Shown here piece by piece: positions 27,596 to 37,302 of a stretch of DNA of 64,000 nucleotides. The notes below the pieces were generated by a model, which was given only the letters and a program-made list of their open reading frames with translations, was not told the DNA's origin and did no database searches. The stretch lies in assembly GCF_016406085.1 (NCBI RefSeq), contig NZ_JAEHFJ010000004.1, positions 404,162-468,161 on the forward strand. The letters run 5' to 3'. The position numbers were made by a program, and so were the translations under genes. The stretch is from Aureibaculum flavum (GTDB lineage Bacteria; Bacteroidota; Bacteroidia; Flavobacteriales; Flavobacteriaceae). Each line of letters begins with the position of its first letter. The stretch's first letter is position 1.

Positions 27596-29089
27596 CTATT
27601 TAATTTGATAATCTGGTAAGGATACGATATACTCTAATAAATCGCGGACTTGGAGCGTGGCTGTTTCAAAGCCTAAGGTCCAAATATTGTCATCGAAATA
27701 ATTGGATGGTACTCTACTTTTAAAAACATCTACACCCACAGTATAATCGTCCATAGTATAGGGAATTTCATTCATTAAGGCTTCAAAAATTGCCGTAGCT
27801 ACCACATCTGCATCAGTACTATTACTAGATATATCTATAGCAAATTGTCTAAATTGCTCTTGGTCTTGCTCCCAAGCCCATTGCAATACATCATCAATTA
27901 AATAGCCTGCTCTAAAGGTAATCGTTCCAGAGTTTAACCAATCTCTATCTCCATCCCAACCGGCAACAGTGGGTGGGTTTAAAATGGTCTGATCGAAAAG
28001 CCAAGAGGATATATTTTTTATAGACTCCTTATTCATGTCATAATCTCCATAATCAAGCCCTGTTGAAGTCATAAATTGAACAATCAAATCTAGTGGACTT
28101 TTTATAATGACACTTTTAGCATTGGCATCAAAAAAATGAGCACTCTTAAATAAGGTTTTTAAAATAGGAGCTATTTCAAAACCATTTGCAACAAACTGTG
28201 CGGCAAGTGGATTTATAATTAAGGTACGAATGTCTTCATCTACTTCAGGACTCACAAAATCGATATAGATTCTTTCACAGATATAACGTGCAATCAAATC
28301 TGCTCTTTGTTCGAATAAAATATCAATTACATCATCATACCCCCAGTTACCTGTTTGACCAAAAATAGTTTTTGGCTCTGCATCAAATTTTTCTACATCA
28401 AATATAATACGAGAATTTTCTCCATTTTCGTATTCATTAAAACCCGTTAAGGCTCTCGCGGTATTTACAATATCATCTTCGGTATAACCATTACCTTCCC
28501 CTAAGGTAAAAAGTTCATACAACTCTCTTGCATAATTTTCATTGGGATGGCCTACTACATTATCAAAACTATTTAAGAATTTTAACATGGCTTCATCTAA
28601 GCCAATTTCATGAATAAAAGTTTTAAAATTACCAAAACTGTGACGTTGTAAGGCTAGAAAATACCGAAAGGCATATCCCGCAAAATCATATTCACTAATT
28701 CTGGTTACAATTATATTATGCCAAAAAAAAGTTAAGCGTCCACGAACTCCATTATCTATTAATTCTTTTATAAATGCATACTGTGCCGTTTCTTTATTCT
28801 TATCGTTTTCATCTTCACTGTATGTAAATCCGTTGGCTGCATAATCAGCAGGATCTAATGGTGCCCACCCCGGTGAAGCTGTCGGTGCCAATCCCATTGC
28901 GGCATCAATAATCTCATCAACATAAGCAGATGGACTCTGACTCAACGCATGAGCAATGTCAGCAAACGGTATTCCAAAACCTAAACGGTTGTGTAAGTGG
29001 CGTACATTTGCCGCATTCCAAGGATTCTCCGTGCTTGGAACATAAGCCGTTAAAGGGGAAATATTACATGATAAGTAGCTAGTTGTCAT
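27596..29089 (-). CDS. DUF1800 protein
   Basis: A 497-residue protein. DUF1800 signatures include VRHLHNRLGFGIPF near the start, LTFFWHNIIVTRISEYDFAG, YARELYELFTLGEGNGYT (about 185-202) and PPTVAGWDGDRDWLNSG. There is no clear signal peptide from the chosen ATG, although the family is usually exported together with its DUF1501 neighbour. It is the first gene of the two-gene operon with DUF1501. No other start is convincing. Function unknown. Confidence 0.88.
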   Translation of the reverse strand: MTTSYLSCNISPLTAYVPSTENPWNAANVRHLHNRLGFGIPFADIAHALSQSPSAYVDEIIDAAMGLAPTASPGWAPLDPADYAANGFTYSEDENDKNKETAQYAFIKELIDNGVRGRLTFFWHNIIVTRISEYDFAGYAFRYFLALQRHSFGNFKTFIHEIGLDEAMLKFLNSFDNVVGHPNENYARELYELFTLGEGNGYTEDDIVNTARALTGFNEYENGENSRIIFDVEKFDAEPKTIFGQTGNWGYDDVIDILFEQRADLIARYICERIYIDFVSPEVDEDIRTLIINPLAAQFVANGFEIAPILKTLFKSAHFFDANAKSVIIKSPLDLIVQFMTSTGLDYGDYDMNKESIKNISSWLFDQTILNPPTVAGWDGDRDWLNSGTITFRAGYLIDDVLQWAWEQDQEQFRQFAIDISSNSTDADVVATAIFEALMNEIPYTMDDYTVGVDVFKSRVPSNYFDDNIWTLGFETATLQVRDLLEYIVSLPDYQIK

Positions 29090-29293
29090 TTAGTTGCCTT
29101 TTATAACTTAGTTAAATAGTTTTATTAGTATGTATAGTATGATATAATCCATGTCTTTTTATTACCCCTCCGTCCATAATGTTCTCTTTTAAATCTTGAA
29201 CAAACGTTTGGACACCTTCCCTTTTTAATGATAGGAATTAATTCTCATGATTTTTTTATCTCATGTCTAAAATCTTATGCCTCACATATCTCT

Positions 29294-29941
29294 CTAATAC
29301 ACTTCCTTTTCTCGTAAAAAATAATTGATAGAAATTCCTATGGTTTTATTTTTCCAAGTATCAGTATCTGTATTCATTATATTAGTGAGCCCGTTGTAAT
29401 AATTCAATCGGAGTTTTACCCGTTTTTTAACAAGTACACCTACACTTGCATTAGCACCAAAGCCCAAACGTTTTACATCTGCATCACCACCAATATCTAA
29501 AAAAACAGTTTCTGTATCATTTTTAGTAATGGCTCTATTGTGAAAACCGACGTTAAGTCCGGCATCTACAAAAAATTGTAGGTTTCTTCTATTAAAATTA
29601 AGATAGTATCCTAAGTTGATAGGAATTTCAATAACATCAATTCCCCAATTTTCATTGGAAGTGTTGATGCCTCTTCGGCTAATGGCTTTGAAAGACCTTC
29701 GGTTAAAGGTAAAACCCAACCGTACAAAAATGTGATCGTTTAATTCTCTTTCGGCTACATATCCTACCCAAAATCCAGTAGATCTGCTTGGTTCTACAGA
29801 TTCTCCTACCATAAAATCAGTATTGGTTGAATTGACACCCACATCTAAACCATGATAAAATTGACTGTGTGTAATGGACGTAACGAAAAATAAAAGAAGA
29901 AAAATTCTTTTGAAAGATAAGCTTGTAAATTGTTCTCCCAT
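29294..29941 (-). CDS. PorT-family-like outer-membrane beta-barrel protein
   Basis: A 215-residue protein with a hydrophobic export segment (FLLLFFVTSITHSQF). It has alternating beta strands typical of eight-stranded barrels (GFWVGYVAEREL, FVRLGFTFNRR, YYLNFNRRNLQFFVDAGL, GFGANASVGVLV) and ends in an aromatic-rich strand. It resembles PorT/opacity-like proteins. It should sit in the outer membrane; the role is unknown. It stands upstream of the DUF1800-DUF1501 pair on the same strand with a 200-bp gap. Confidence 0.7.
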   Translation of the reverse strand: MGEQFTSLSFKRIFLLLFFVTSITHSQFYHGLDVGVNSTNTDFMVGESVEPSRSTGFWVGYVAERELNDHIFVRLGFTFNRRSFKAISRRGINTSNENWGIDVIEIPINLGYYLNFNRRNLQFFVDAGLNVGFHNRAITKNDTETVFLDIGGDADVKRLGFGANASVGVLVKKRVKLRLNYYNGLTNIMNTDTDTWKNKTIGISINYFLREKEVY

Positions 29942-30171
29942 ATTATGGTTTAGGCATCGTTAGTTTATAAATCAGGGAGATTATTAAAGAAGAACGTTAA
30001 AATATTGCGTTTATTATGCTCTTATCAAAAAAATAATGAAAATGATGAGAATTCTCTAATTTAAATTAAAATCCGATTTTAGAAATAATTAACGGAATTG
30101 TAAATTTATTTGTGGATTTTTGCAGCCTTAAAACGCTAAACATTTAACTGTTAACCTATTTAGTCTATTTA

Positions 30172-31170
30172 ATGGATTCTCTTACTCAAATTGTATTAGG
30201 TGCTGCCATCGGTGAGGTCGTACTTGGAAAAAAAATCGGCAATAAAGCCATGCTTTATGGAGCCATAGCTGGTACCATTCCTGATCTAGATATTGTATCG
30301 TCCTTTTTTACAGATACCGTTACCGCATTACGATATCATAGAGGTTTTACCCATTCCATTGTATTTTCCATATTATTTGCCCCATTAATGGCATGGCTGG
30401 TGACACGTTATGAACCCTATAAAAATTTCAGAAATTGGTCATGGTTGTTTTTCTGGGCTTTTGTAACACACCCGATACTCGATGCTCATACCACGTGGGG
30501 TACACAGCTCTTTTGGCCTTTGGATATCCGACTCGCATTTAAAAATATCTTTGTAATTGATCCTTTATATACCGTTCCTTTTTTAGTGTTTTTGATTTTG
30601 GCGATGGTTCAAAGCAGGACTTCCGAAAAAAGAAGCTATTACAATAGAATGGGACTGATCATTAGTACCTCGTACTTGGCATTGACCTTAGTCTTAAAAT
30701 TAGTAAGCTATCAAAAATTTGAAAATGCCTTAGACAATCAGCAAATTGAATATACCGAAGTATCTACCAAACCAGCACCGTTTAATACCGTATTGTGGAC
30801 TGCCAATGTCAATACCCCAACTTCGTTTTTAATTGGTTATTATTCGCTTTTTGACAGCCAGCCCATTTCTTTTCAAGCCTATCCTAAAAACCATGAGTTA
30901 TTGGGTGAATTAATCCATAACGAAAAGGTGCAAGAAATGATCCATATTTCTCAAGGTTGGTACACCATAACCAAGAAAAATGGAAATTTGTATTACAACG
31001 ACCTACGCTTTGGACTTTTAAGTATGAAACCCGACGCCGAGAATTTTGTATTTCAATATAAAATGGAAGTAGATGCCAATAAAGAAGTCACTTTTGTGGA
31101 AGTCCCGAAAGATGCCTTAGATGGTAAAAAATTAGTGGCAGAATTGTGGCAACGTGTTAAGGGGAATTAA
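30172..31170 (+). CDS. YdjM-like membrane-bound metal-dependent hydrolase (DUF457)
   Basis: A 332-residue integral membrane protein. The N-terminus MDSLTQIVLGAAIGEVVLG and the metal-binding pattern TIPDLDIV plus YHRGFTHSI (about 55-65) are the family hallmarks, with FVTHPILDAHTTWGTQLF further on. Four or five helices lie in the first 170 residues; the last 140 form a soluble domain. It is related to LexA-regulated YdjM and to phospholipase-like hydrolases; substrate unknown. A long repeat-filled intergenic region follows. Confidence 0.85.
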   Translation: MDSLTQIVLGAAIGEVVLGKKIGNKAMLYGAIAGTIPDLDIVSSFFTDTVTALRYHRGFTHSIVFSILFAPLMAWLVTRYEPYKNFRNWSWLFFWAFVTHPILDAHTTWGTQLFWPLDIRLAFKNIFVIDPLYTVPFLVFLILAMVQSRTSEKRSYYNRMGLIISTSYLALTLVLKLVSYQKFENALDNQQIEYTEVSTKPAPFNTVLWTANVNTPTSFLIGYYSLFDSQPISFQAYPKNHELLGELIHNEKVQEMIHISQGWYTITKKNGNLYYNDLRFGLLSMKPDAENFVFQYKMEVDANKEVTFVEVPKDALDGKKLVAELWQRVKGN

Positions 31171-32205
31171 ATCCTATCCCCAGCCCTTTCCTAAGGAAAG
31201 GGTGCTTATTTTTAGTGTTTAGCGTATGGAGTACTTCCATCAATATTTCAGTACTGACTGAAGGGACGGCATAAAAGACCTCCCCCTAGCCCCCTCCGAA
31301 GGAAGGGGGATTTGTTTTAGTTATATATCGTAATTATCACTATAACTTACAGAATTACACCACCCCTTCAGGGTTCTCTTTACTCATTACTGACCGTATC
31401 GGATGGAATGCTTCCATCCTTAACTTCAACACGTCCTTTTAGGACTTTCAGAATCCCGAAGGGATGATATATTATGAATGTGGGACGTAGTCCTTCGTTA
31501 CTGCATGTGATTGTCCTATCCCCAGCCCTTTCCAAAGGAAAGTGAGCTTGTTCGATAACTAAGCAAAAAAACACAGTTATGTGTTACACCACCCTTTCAG
31601 GGTTCTCTTTTATCATAATCATATTAGAGATGGAAGTATTCCATCTCTAATAAAAATCGTCCTTGCAGGACTATCGGAATCCCGAAGGGATGACATATCC
31701 TTAACGAGGGACGCAGTCCTTCGTTACTGCATGTGATCTTGAGACGCAGTCCTTCGTTACACCACCATTACAAGGTTCTCTATACTCATTACTAGTAGCA
31801 CTGGCTGGAACTCACAGTAGCAGTAGGTACCCATAGTAGCGGGCGGAATACTTCCATCCTTGTTTTATATCGTCCTTGTAGGACTTTGATAGTTCCGAAG
31901 GGACGCTGTACAAAGTCCTATCCCTAGCCACCTCCGAAGGAAGGGGATTTGTTTTAGTTATATATCGTAATTATCGTTATCACTTACAGTATTACACTAC
32001 CCCTTAAGGGTTCTCTTTTATCAGAATCCCTAAGGGATGATATATTATGATTGTGAGATGCAGCCCTTTGTTCTAAGAAAGTTTACTTTAACAAAACAAC
32101 AACAGAATACCTGAAAATATAATCTTATTTTTACTGCTATTTTTATCCAGCGTATACGTTAATTTTAAGTTGGTAAAATCAACAACAACCCAAATAAAAA
32201 AACGA
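31171..32205. repeat. Mosaic intergenic repeat region, left of the TonB receptor
   Basis: About 1 kb made of three interspersed short palindromic families: a CCAGCCC-TTTCC...GGAAAGGG unit (near 31174, 31517, 34592), a CCCCCTAGCCCCCTCC-GAAGGAAGGGG unit (near 31281, 31919), and a longer one around ATCCCGAAGGGATGATAT with GTAGTCCTTCGTTACTGC (near 31335-31515, 31586-31735, 31761-31900, 32005-32060). These look like REP/RAYT-type elements. The segment 31261-31500 recurs at 34892-35134. No gene is evident. Confidence 0.8.
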
Positions 32206-34590
32206 ATGTCCTTATTCTCAAAATATACTTTTACTTTTCTACTTTTTAATATCGTCTGTAATTTTAGTTTCTCACAAAACTCTATAGAAGTATCGGGTAC
32301 TTTAATAGAAGCCGAAACTAAACAAGCTGTACCCTATGCTACGGTAGTGTTCTTTGATAAAACTAGCAAGGAAATTATTAAAGGAATTACCTCAGATGAT
32401 GATGGTAGCTTTAGTACTACGATAAACAATCCCAACTTTACTATTGAAATCAGTTTTATGGGTTTTGCCACCAAAACCATAACAACCTATACTGTTATCA
32501 ATAAAAAAGTAACCTTAGGTACCATTACTCTTGCCCCAGACAATCAGGCCCTTGACGAAGTTACCGTACGAGCAGAAGTTTCAAAAACGGTCTTTAAACT
32601 GGATAAACGGGTATTTAATGTGGGTAAAGATATAAGTAGCACTGGTGTTAGTGCCCTAGAAGTGTTGAATAATGTACCTTCTGTAAATGTAAATATTGAA
32701 GGAGAAATCAGCTTACGTGGTAGTTCTGGTGTCCAAATTCTAATTAACGGAAAACCTTCTGTGTTGGCAGATGCCTCTAGCAATGCCTTAGGAACCATTA
32801 CCGCAGATATGATCGAAAGTATTGAAGTCATTACCAATCCTTCGGCAAAATATGAAGCCTCAGGTACTGCTGGAATTTTAAATATCATCTTAAAAAAAGA
32901 GGATAAAAAAGGGTGGAATGGTTCCATTTCTGCAAATACCGGTATTCCTGATAATCACAGTATTGGATTGAGTCTAAACCGACGGACAGAAAAATTTAAT
33001 TTGTTTGCTCAATTGGGTGCTGGCTATAGATCATTACCACGAGATAGTGAGTCTATAAACACTAACTTGACCAATAACGAAGTTATTTATAGCAAAGGGA
33101 AAGACTATCGTGATGAGACCTTTTTCAATCTCACCTTAGGAGCCGATTACCATATTAACGAATTGAATGTACTTACCTTATCGGGGAATTTTGCCTATGA
33201 AATTGAAGATCAACCGTCAGCAACTACGTTCAGCTATTTTGATGCCAGCGATAACCTTATTTCTAAATGGATTAGAGATGAAGTCACGGACGCTACAAAT
33301 CCGAAATGGCAATATGAACTGAATTATAAAAAACAATTTGCAAATAATGAAGATCATACCTTACTCTTTAGTGCCTTAGGTAGTTTCTTTGGTAAAGACC
33401 AATCGTCACAATTTAATAGCACTACGCTCTCTGGAACTGAAGTGAATGACGATCAGCAAACAGATACCAATTTTCAGCAGGCTGATTATACGTTTAAGTT
33501 AGATTATACCAATCCGATTACCGAAGAATATAGCATCGAAGCGGGAGCTCAATATCTTATAAATGATGTGGGGAATGATTATGAAGTGAGAGACAAAGAT
33601 GATAATAGTAATGTATATACCGTAAATGATGCGTTAACCAATAATTTTGAGTACGACCAAAAGGTGTTGGGTGTTTATGCGACAGGAGCTTATGAACGCA
33701 AAAAATGGGGATTAAAAGCAGGATTACGAGTAGAGAATACCAATTTAGTCACTTTGCTGACCACTACGAATGTAAACAATACGCAAGACTATACCAATTT
33801 CTTTCCTTCGGTACATACTTCTTATAAAGTGGGTGAAAACTTTTCATTGCAGGCGGGATATTCTAAACGAATTTTTAGACCGAGGTTATGGGATTTAAAC
33901 CCTTTCTTTAATGTAAGAAATAATTTTAATGTCCGTGTGGGGAATCCTAATTTACAGCCAGAATTTACAGACTCTTATGAGTTGACGAGTATTTATAAAA
34001 TTGGTAAAGCGGCATTAAGCTCTAGTCTGTACTATAAATATACCACAGAAGTTATAGAACGTGTTTCTACCTCTTTAGACAATGTGACCACCACAACACC
34101 AGAAAACATTGGTACCAATGGCACCGTCGGATTTGAAACCAACGGAAAATACAATCCTACAAAATGGCTTACCCTTACGGGAGATTTTAATTTCAATTAC
34201 TTTAACCGTGTCGGGACTTTCGAAACCAAGTCTTTTGATTTTTCAGGAAGTCAATGGTCATCAAAATTAGGCTCTAAAATTGGACTACCTGCCGATATTG
34301 ATTTGGAATTAACAGGTTCTTACCAATCGGGTTATGAAACCGTTCAAGGTGACGTTACGGGATTTGCCTTTTTAGATTTGGGAATTAGAAAGAAGATTAT
34401 CAAAGGAAAAGTAATGGTGAATTTAGGCGTTAGAGACTTGTTTGAATCGCGAATTCAAGAAAGCTATGTGTATCAAGATACTTTTGAAGCTTATAATTAT
34501 AGCAAACGTGGTCGCTTTTTTACCCTAGGGGTTAGTTACGGATTCGGAAAAGGAGAAGCCATGACTTATTCAGGTGGTAGAAGGCGGTAG
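32206..34590 (+). CDS. TonB-dependent receptor, outer-membrane beta-barrel family
   Basis: 794 residues from the ATG at 32206; a TTG 12 codons upstream lacks support. The signal peptide ends near NFSFSQN. A carboxypeptidase-regulatory-like domain (about 25-110: GTLIEAETKQAVPYATVVFF) is followed by a plug domain (SALEVLNNVPSVNVNIEGEI, EVITNPSAKYEASGTAGILN) and a large barrel (GYSKRIFRPRLWDLNPFFN, ending TLGVSYGFGKGEA). No SusD gene follows, so it is not a glycan utilisation locus. It lies between two repeat-rich regions sharing long direct repeats, which makes it a possible recombination cassette. Substrate unknown. Confidence 0.9.
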   Translation: MSLFSKYTFTFLLFNIVCNFSFSQNSIEVSGTLIEAETKQAVPYATVVFFDKTSKEIIKGITSDDDGSFSTTINNPNFTIEISFMGFATKTITTYTVINKKVTLGTITLAPDNQALDEVTVRAEVSKTVFKLDKRVFNVGKDISSTGVSALEVLNNVPSVNVNIEGEISLRGSSGVQILINGKPSVLADASSNALGTITADMIESIEVITNPSAKYEASGTAGILNIILKKEDKKGWNGSISANTGIPDNHSIGLSLNRRTEKFNLFAQLGAGYRSLPRDSESINTNLTNNEVIYSKGKDYRDETFFNLTLGADYHINELNVLTLSGNFAYEIEDQPSATTFSYFDASDNLISKWIRDEVTDATNPKWQYELNYKKQFANNEDHTLLFSALGSFFGKDQSSQFNSTTLSGTEVNDDQQTDTNFQQADYTFKLDYTNPITEEYSIEAGAQYLINDVGNDYEVRDKDDNSNVYTVNDALTNNFEYDQKVLGVYATGAYERKKWGLKAGLRVENTNLVTLLTTTNVNNTQDYTNFFPSVHTSYKVGENFSLQAGYSKRIFRPRLWDLNPFFNVRNNFNVRVGNPNLQPEFTDSYELTSIYKIGKAALSSSLYYKYTTEVIERVSTSLDNVTTTTPENIGTNGTVGFETNGKYNPTKWLTLTGDFNFNYFNRVGTFETKSFDFSGSQWSSKLGSKIGLPADIDLELTGSYQSGYETVQGDVTGFAFLDLGIRKKIIKGKVMVNLGVRDLFESRIQESYVYQDTFEAYNYSKRGRFFTLGVSYGFGKGEAMTYSGGRRR

Positions 34591-35520
34591 TCCTATCCCC
34601 AGCCCTTTCCTAAGGAAAGGGAGTTTGTTTTTAGTGTATAGCATATGAAGTACTTCATCGATATTTCAGTAAGTTTTGTAGGGACGGTATAAAAAGACCT
34701 CCCCCTAGCCCCCTCCGAAGGAAGGGGAATTGTTTTTAGTGTATAGCGTATGGAGTACTTCAATCAATATTTCAGTAATGCCTGAAGGGACGGTATAAAA
34801 GGACCTCCCCCTAACCCCCTCCGAAGGAAGGGGAATTTGTTTTTAGTGTATAGTGTATGGAGTACTTCAATCAATATTTCAGTAAGTGCCTGAATGGAAG
34901 ATATACAAAGACCTCCCCCTAGCCCCCTCCGAAGGAAGGGGAATTGTTTTTAGTTATATATCGTAATTATCGTTATAACTTACAGAATTACACCACCCTT
35001 ACAGGGTTCTCTTTACTCATTACTGACCGTATCGGATGGAATGCTTCCATCCTTAACTTCAACACGTCCTTTCAGGACTTTCAGAATCCTGAAGGGATGA
35101 TATATGATGAACGTGGGACGTAGTCCTTCGTTATCCGAAGGGACGGCATAATAGACCTCCCCCTTGCCCCCTCCGAAGGAAAGGGAGCTTGTTTTTAGTG
35201 TATAGTGTATGGAGTACTTCAATCAATATTTCAGTAAGTGCCTGAAGGGCGGGTGTACAAAGACCTCCCCCTAGCCCCCTCCGAAGGAAGGGGAATTGTT
35301 TTTAGTTACTTAATCCAGCTGTGTAAATCAGCTAAAAAATCACATTATAAATTCTGAAGAGACCGTAAAAAAGACCTCCCCCTAGCCCCCTCCGAAGGAA
35401 GGGGAATTGTTTTTAGTTACTTAATCCAGCTGTGTAAATCAGCTGAAAAATCACATTATAAATTCTGAAGGGACGGCATAAAAGACCTTACTCTAGCTCA
35501 CTTACCCCAACTATTATTTA
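34591..35520. repeat. Tandem array of about 108-bp repeats, right of the TonB receptor
   Basis: The unit begins with GACCTCCCCCTAGCC, followed by a GAAGGAAGGGG arm, TTTTTAGT and a variable AT-rich tail ending in GAAGGGACGG. Unit starts lie near 34696, 34802, 34910, 35154, 35262, 35373 and 35484: spacings 106, 108, 244 (with a C-type element inserted), 108, 111 and 111. Together with 31261-31500 this gives 240 bp of near-identical direct repeat (34892-35134) around the receptor gene. No gene is evident. Confidence 0.8.
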
Positions 35521-35573
35521 TTTCTCTTTTTGTTACAAAATGAAACAATACCCTACGGCTCTATTGCCTAAAT

Positions 35574-35852
35574 TTGAGCATGAGATATACCAATTACTTC
35601 GGACAACATTTTAAAGAACACGGACAGCCACATTTAAACAATGATTGCTACAAGCAATACTTTAATTTGGTCTGTATAGAAAACAAAATTCACGGTATGG
35701 AACTCCTCAAAAAGAAGTATAAAGGCACGCCTGAATACTATAAATACGACATGGAAATTGACAGCCTCCAAAAACAAATTTTCCAGATGACCACAGATGA
35801 CAAACCAGAATTCTTTTTACTAGAATTGTTGAAGAAATCTGCCAATTACTAA
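35574..35852 (+). CDS. Hypothetical protein, possibly frameshifted at its 5' end
   Basis: Up to 92 residues ending ...LLELLKKSANY; ATG is available at 35580. It contains FGQHFKEHGQPHLNNDCYKQ and a helical tail (MEIDSLQKQIFQMTTDDKPE). No family is recognised. In another frame ATG 35540 starts MKQYPTALLPKFEHEIYQLL, which overlaps this frame and would join it smoothly after one base change near 35590. So the gene may be a frameshifted longer protein. Its last 110 bp reappear at 37303-37412 on the other side of the fic gene. Confidence 0.5.
   Translation: MSMRYTNYFGQHFKEHGQPHLNNDCYKQYFNLVCIENKIHGMELLKKKYKGTPEYYKYDMEIDSLQKQIFQMTTDDKPEFFLLELLKKSANY
35743..35852 (+). repeat. Left 110-bp direct repeat bracketing fic
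   Basis: Matches 37303-37412 with four substitutions in 110 bp. Three of these are synonymous in the reading frame and one changes Met to Ile. This copy ends the gene at 35574. Confidence 0.9.
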
Positions 35853-35913
35853 TGAGGTTATTATATGGTAAAGAAATTTATAAAGTATTTATCTTGTGGT
35901 ATTAATATGTCCA

Positions 35914-37038
35914 TTATTTAAATAAATTCAGGTAACTGTCAAACACATATAATTTATCTCTTTTACCTCCTGTTATTTCTTTTAAAATTTCTAATTCTTC
36001 TAGATCTGCTATTAAATTATATGCTGTTTTTTTAGACACACCCGTTATTTCTATAACATTATCAACATCTAACATAGGCCGTTTAAAAAGATATTGCACT
36101 ATTTTTTGAGCATTATTACCTCTGATGCCTATTGTCTGAATGTTTAGCTCGGTATTTTGCTTCAATTTTAAAATAGCATCGAATGTTTTTACGCCTTTTT
36201 GAGCCGTTTCTATAACACCAACTAAAAAGAACTTTAACCATTGTGTTATGTTATTGTCCGCTCTTGCTGTCATTAAATTATCGTAATACAATTTTTTATT
36301 ACGTTCAAAAAATTCTGACAAATATAAAATTGGTTTTTTAAGGATATCTTTATCCACTAAATACAAGGTAATCAGCAAACGTCCAACACGTCCATTGCCA
36401 TCTAAAAACGGGTGAATGGTTTCAAATTGATAGTGTATAATGGCAATTTTTAAGAGGTCTGGAAAATAGGCATCAGTATTATGTGCAAAATTTTCTAAAT
36501 CGCTCATTAATTCATTAATGGTGTTATGTACTGGTGGAATAAAAGTAGCATCGTTTATAGATGCACCGCCTATCCAGTTTTGACTGGTACGAAAAATGCC
36601 TGGTAACTTATGCTCACCTCTAACTCCTTGCAACAAAGTTTTGTGTGTTTCTTTTATTAAGCGAGACGAAAAAGGAAGCTTTGTTAACATTTCTATAGCT
36701 TGGTGCATGGCTTGTATGTAATTCTGCACTTCTTCCCAATCATCTTTTTTTTCGTTGCTAACGTTTTCTTTATCCAACAAGGCATCTTCCATATTGGTTT
36801 TCGTACCTTCTATTTTACTACTTTGTGTAGCTTCTTTAAGTACATGCATGCTAATAAACAAATCAATATCTGGTATGTGCTCGCTATACATATCTAAACG
36901 ACCTAATTGTCTATCAGCTTTAGAAAGCAATTGTATCAATTCCATATCATCTAACATCCATTTTTTATTAATAGTTGCGGGCTGAAAACTTTTATAATGG
37001 CCTTGATTTATATATATACCTGATTTAAAATTTTGCAT
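35914..37038 (-). CDS. Fic-family AMP-transferase with N-terminal inhibitory motif and winged-helix tail
   Basis: A 374-residue protein. The catalytic Fic motif HPFLDGNGRVGR is at 209-220 with the key histidine H209. The inhibitory motif SSKIEG (S73-xxx-E77-G78) lies in an N-terminal helix, so this is a self-inhibited (class II) Fic. The C-terminal about 70 residues (VDNVIEITGVSKKTAYNLIA) form a winged HTH, as in Fic proteins that may regulate themselves. It transfers AMP from ATP to hydroxyl side chains of target proteins. The target is unknown. Three 40-bp repeats lie upstream. The gene is bracketed by 110-bp direct repeats. Confidence 0.93.
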   Translation of the reverse strand: MQNFKSGIYINQGHYKSFQPATINKKWMLDDMELIQLLSKADRQLGRLDMYSEHIPDIDLFISMHVLKEATQSSKIEGTKTNMEDALLDKENVSNEKKDDWEEVQNYIQAMHQAIEMLTKLPFSSRLIKETHKTLLQGVRGEHKLPGIFRTSQNWIGGASINDATFIPPVHNTINELMSDLENFAHNTDAYFPDLLKIAIIHYQFETIHPFLDGNGRVGRLLITLYLVDKDILKKPILYLSEFFERNKKLYYDNLMTARADNNITQWLKFFLVGVIETAQKGVKTFDAILKLKQNTELNIQTIGIRGNNAQKIVQYLFKRPMLDVDNVIEITGVSKKTAYNLIADLEELEILKEITGGKRDKLYVFDSYLNLFK

Positions 37039-37074
37039 TTTTTATGTATTTTAAATAGTTTTAGCTCATGCAAA

Positions 37075-37194
37075 ATACTACTAAAATTTACAATAATCAT
37101 CTAGCTATTGTAAAATATTGCTACTTTTTACAATAAGAAACGTAGTAATGTATTTTATTACTATTTTTTACAATAAGAAATTTGCTAATGCAAT
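37075..37194 (-). promoter_or_regulatory. Three 40-bp repeats upstream of fic (candidate autoregulatory array)
   Basis: TTTACAATA occurs at 37087-37095, 37127-37135 and 37167-37175, exactly 40 bp apart, with an inverted copy TATTGTAAA at 37106-37114. The second half of each unit is also similar (GCTAATGCAATT, GTAGTAATGTAT). A fourth weaker half-unit (GCTCATGCAAAA) lies nearer fic, at about 37062-37074. This may bind the winged-helix tail of Fic or another regulator. Confidence 0.65.
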
Positions 37195-37302
37195 TAGACC
37201 GAAATTTTTATTTTGCCTGTTACATTTCTGATTTTATGGTTTTAATTTGGGACCCTACATTTTTAACAATTTTATTTACCCTATTTGCTCGGCAATATAA
37301 AC

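Noticed and set aside
31380..31574. Minus-strand ORF with GLRPTFIIYHPF
   Set aside because: It lies entirely in the mosaic intergenic repeat; the similar ORF at 35013-35222 is the other copy of the same repeat, so shared peptide reflects repeat DNA.
34690..35490. CRISPR array
   Set aside because: Period is about 108 bp with similar sequence throughout; no short repeats with unique spacers and no cas genes.
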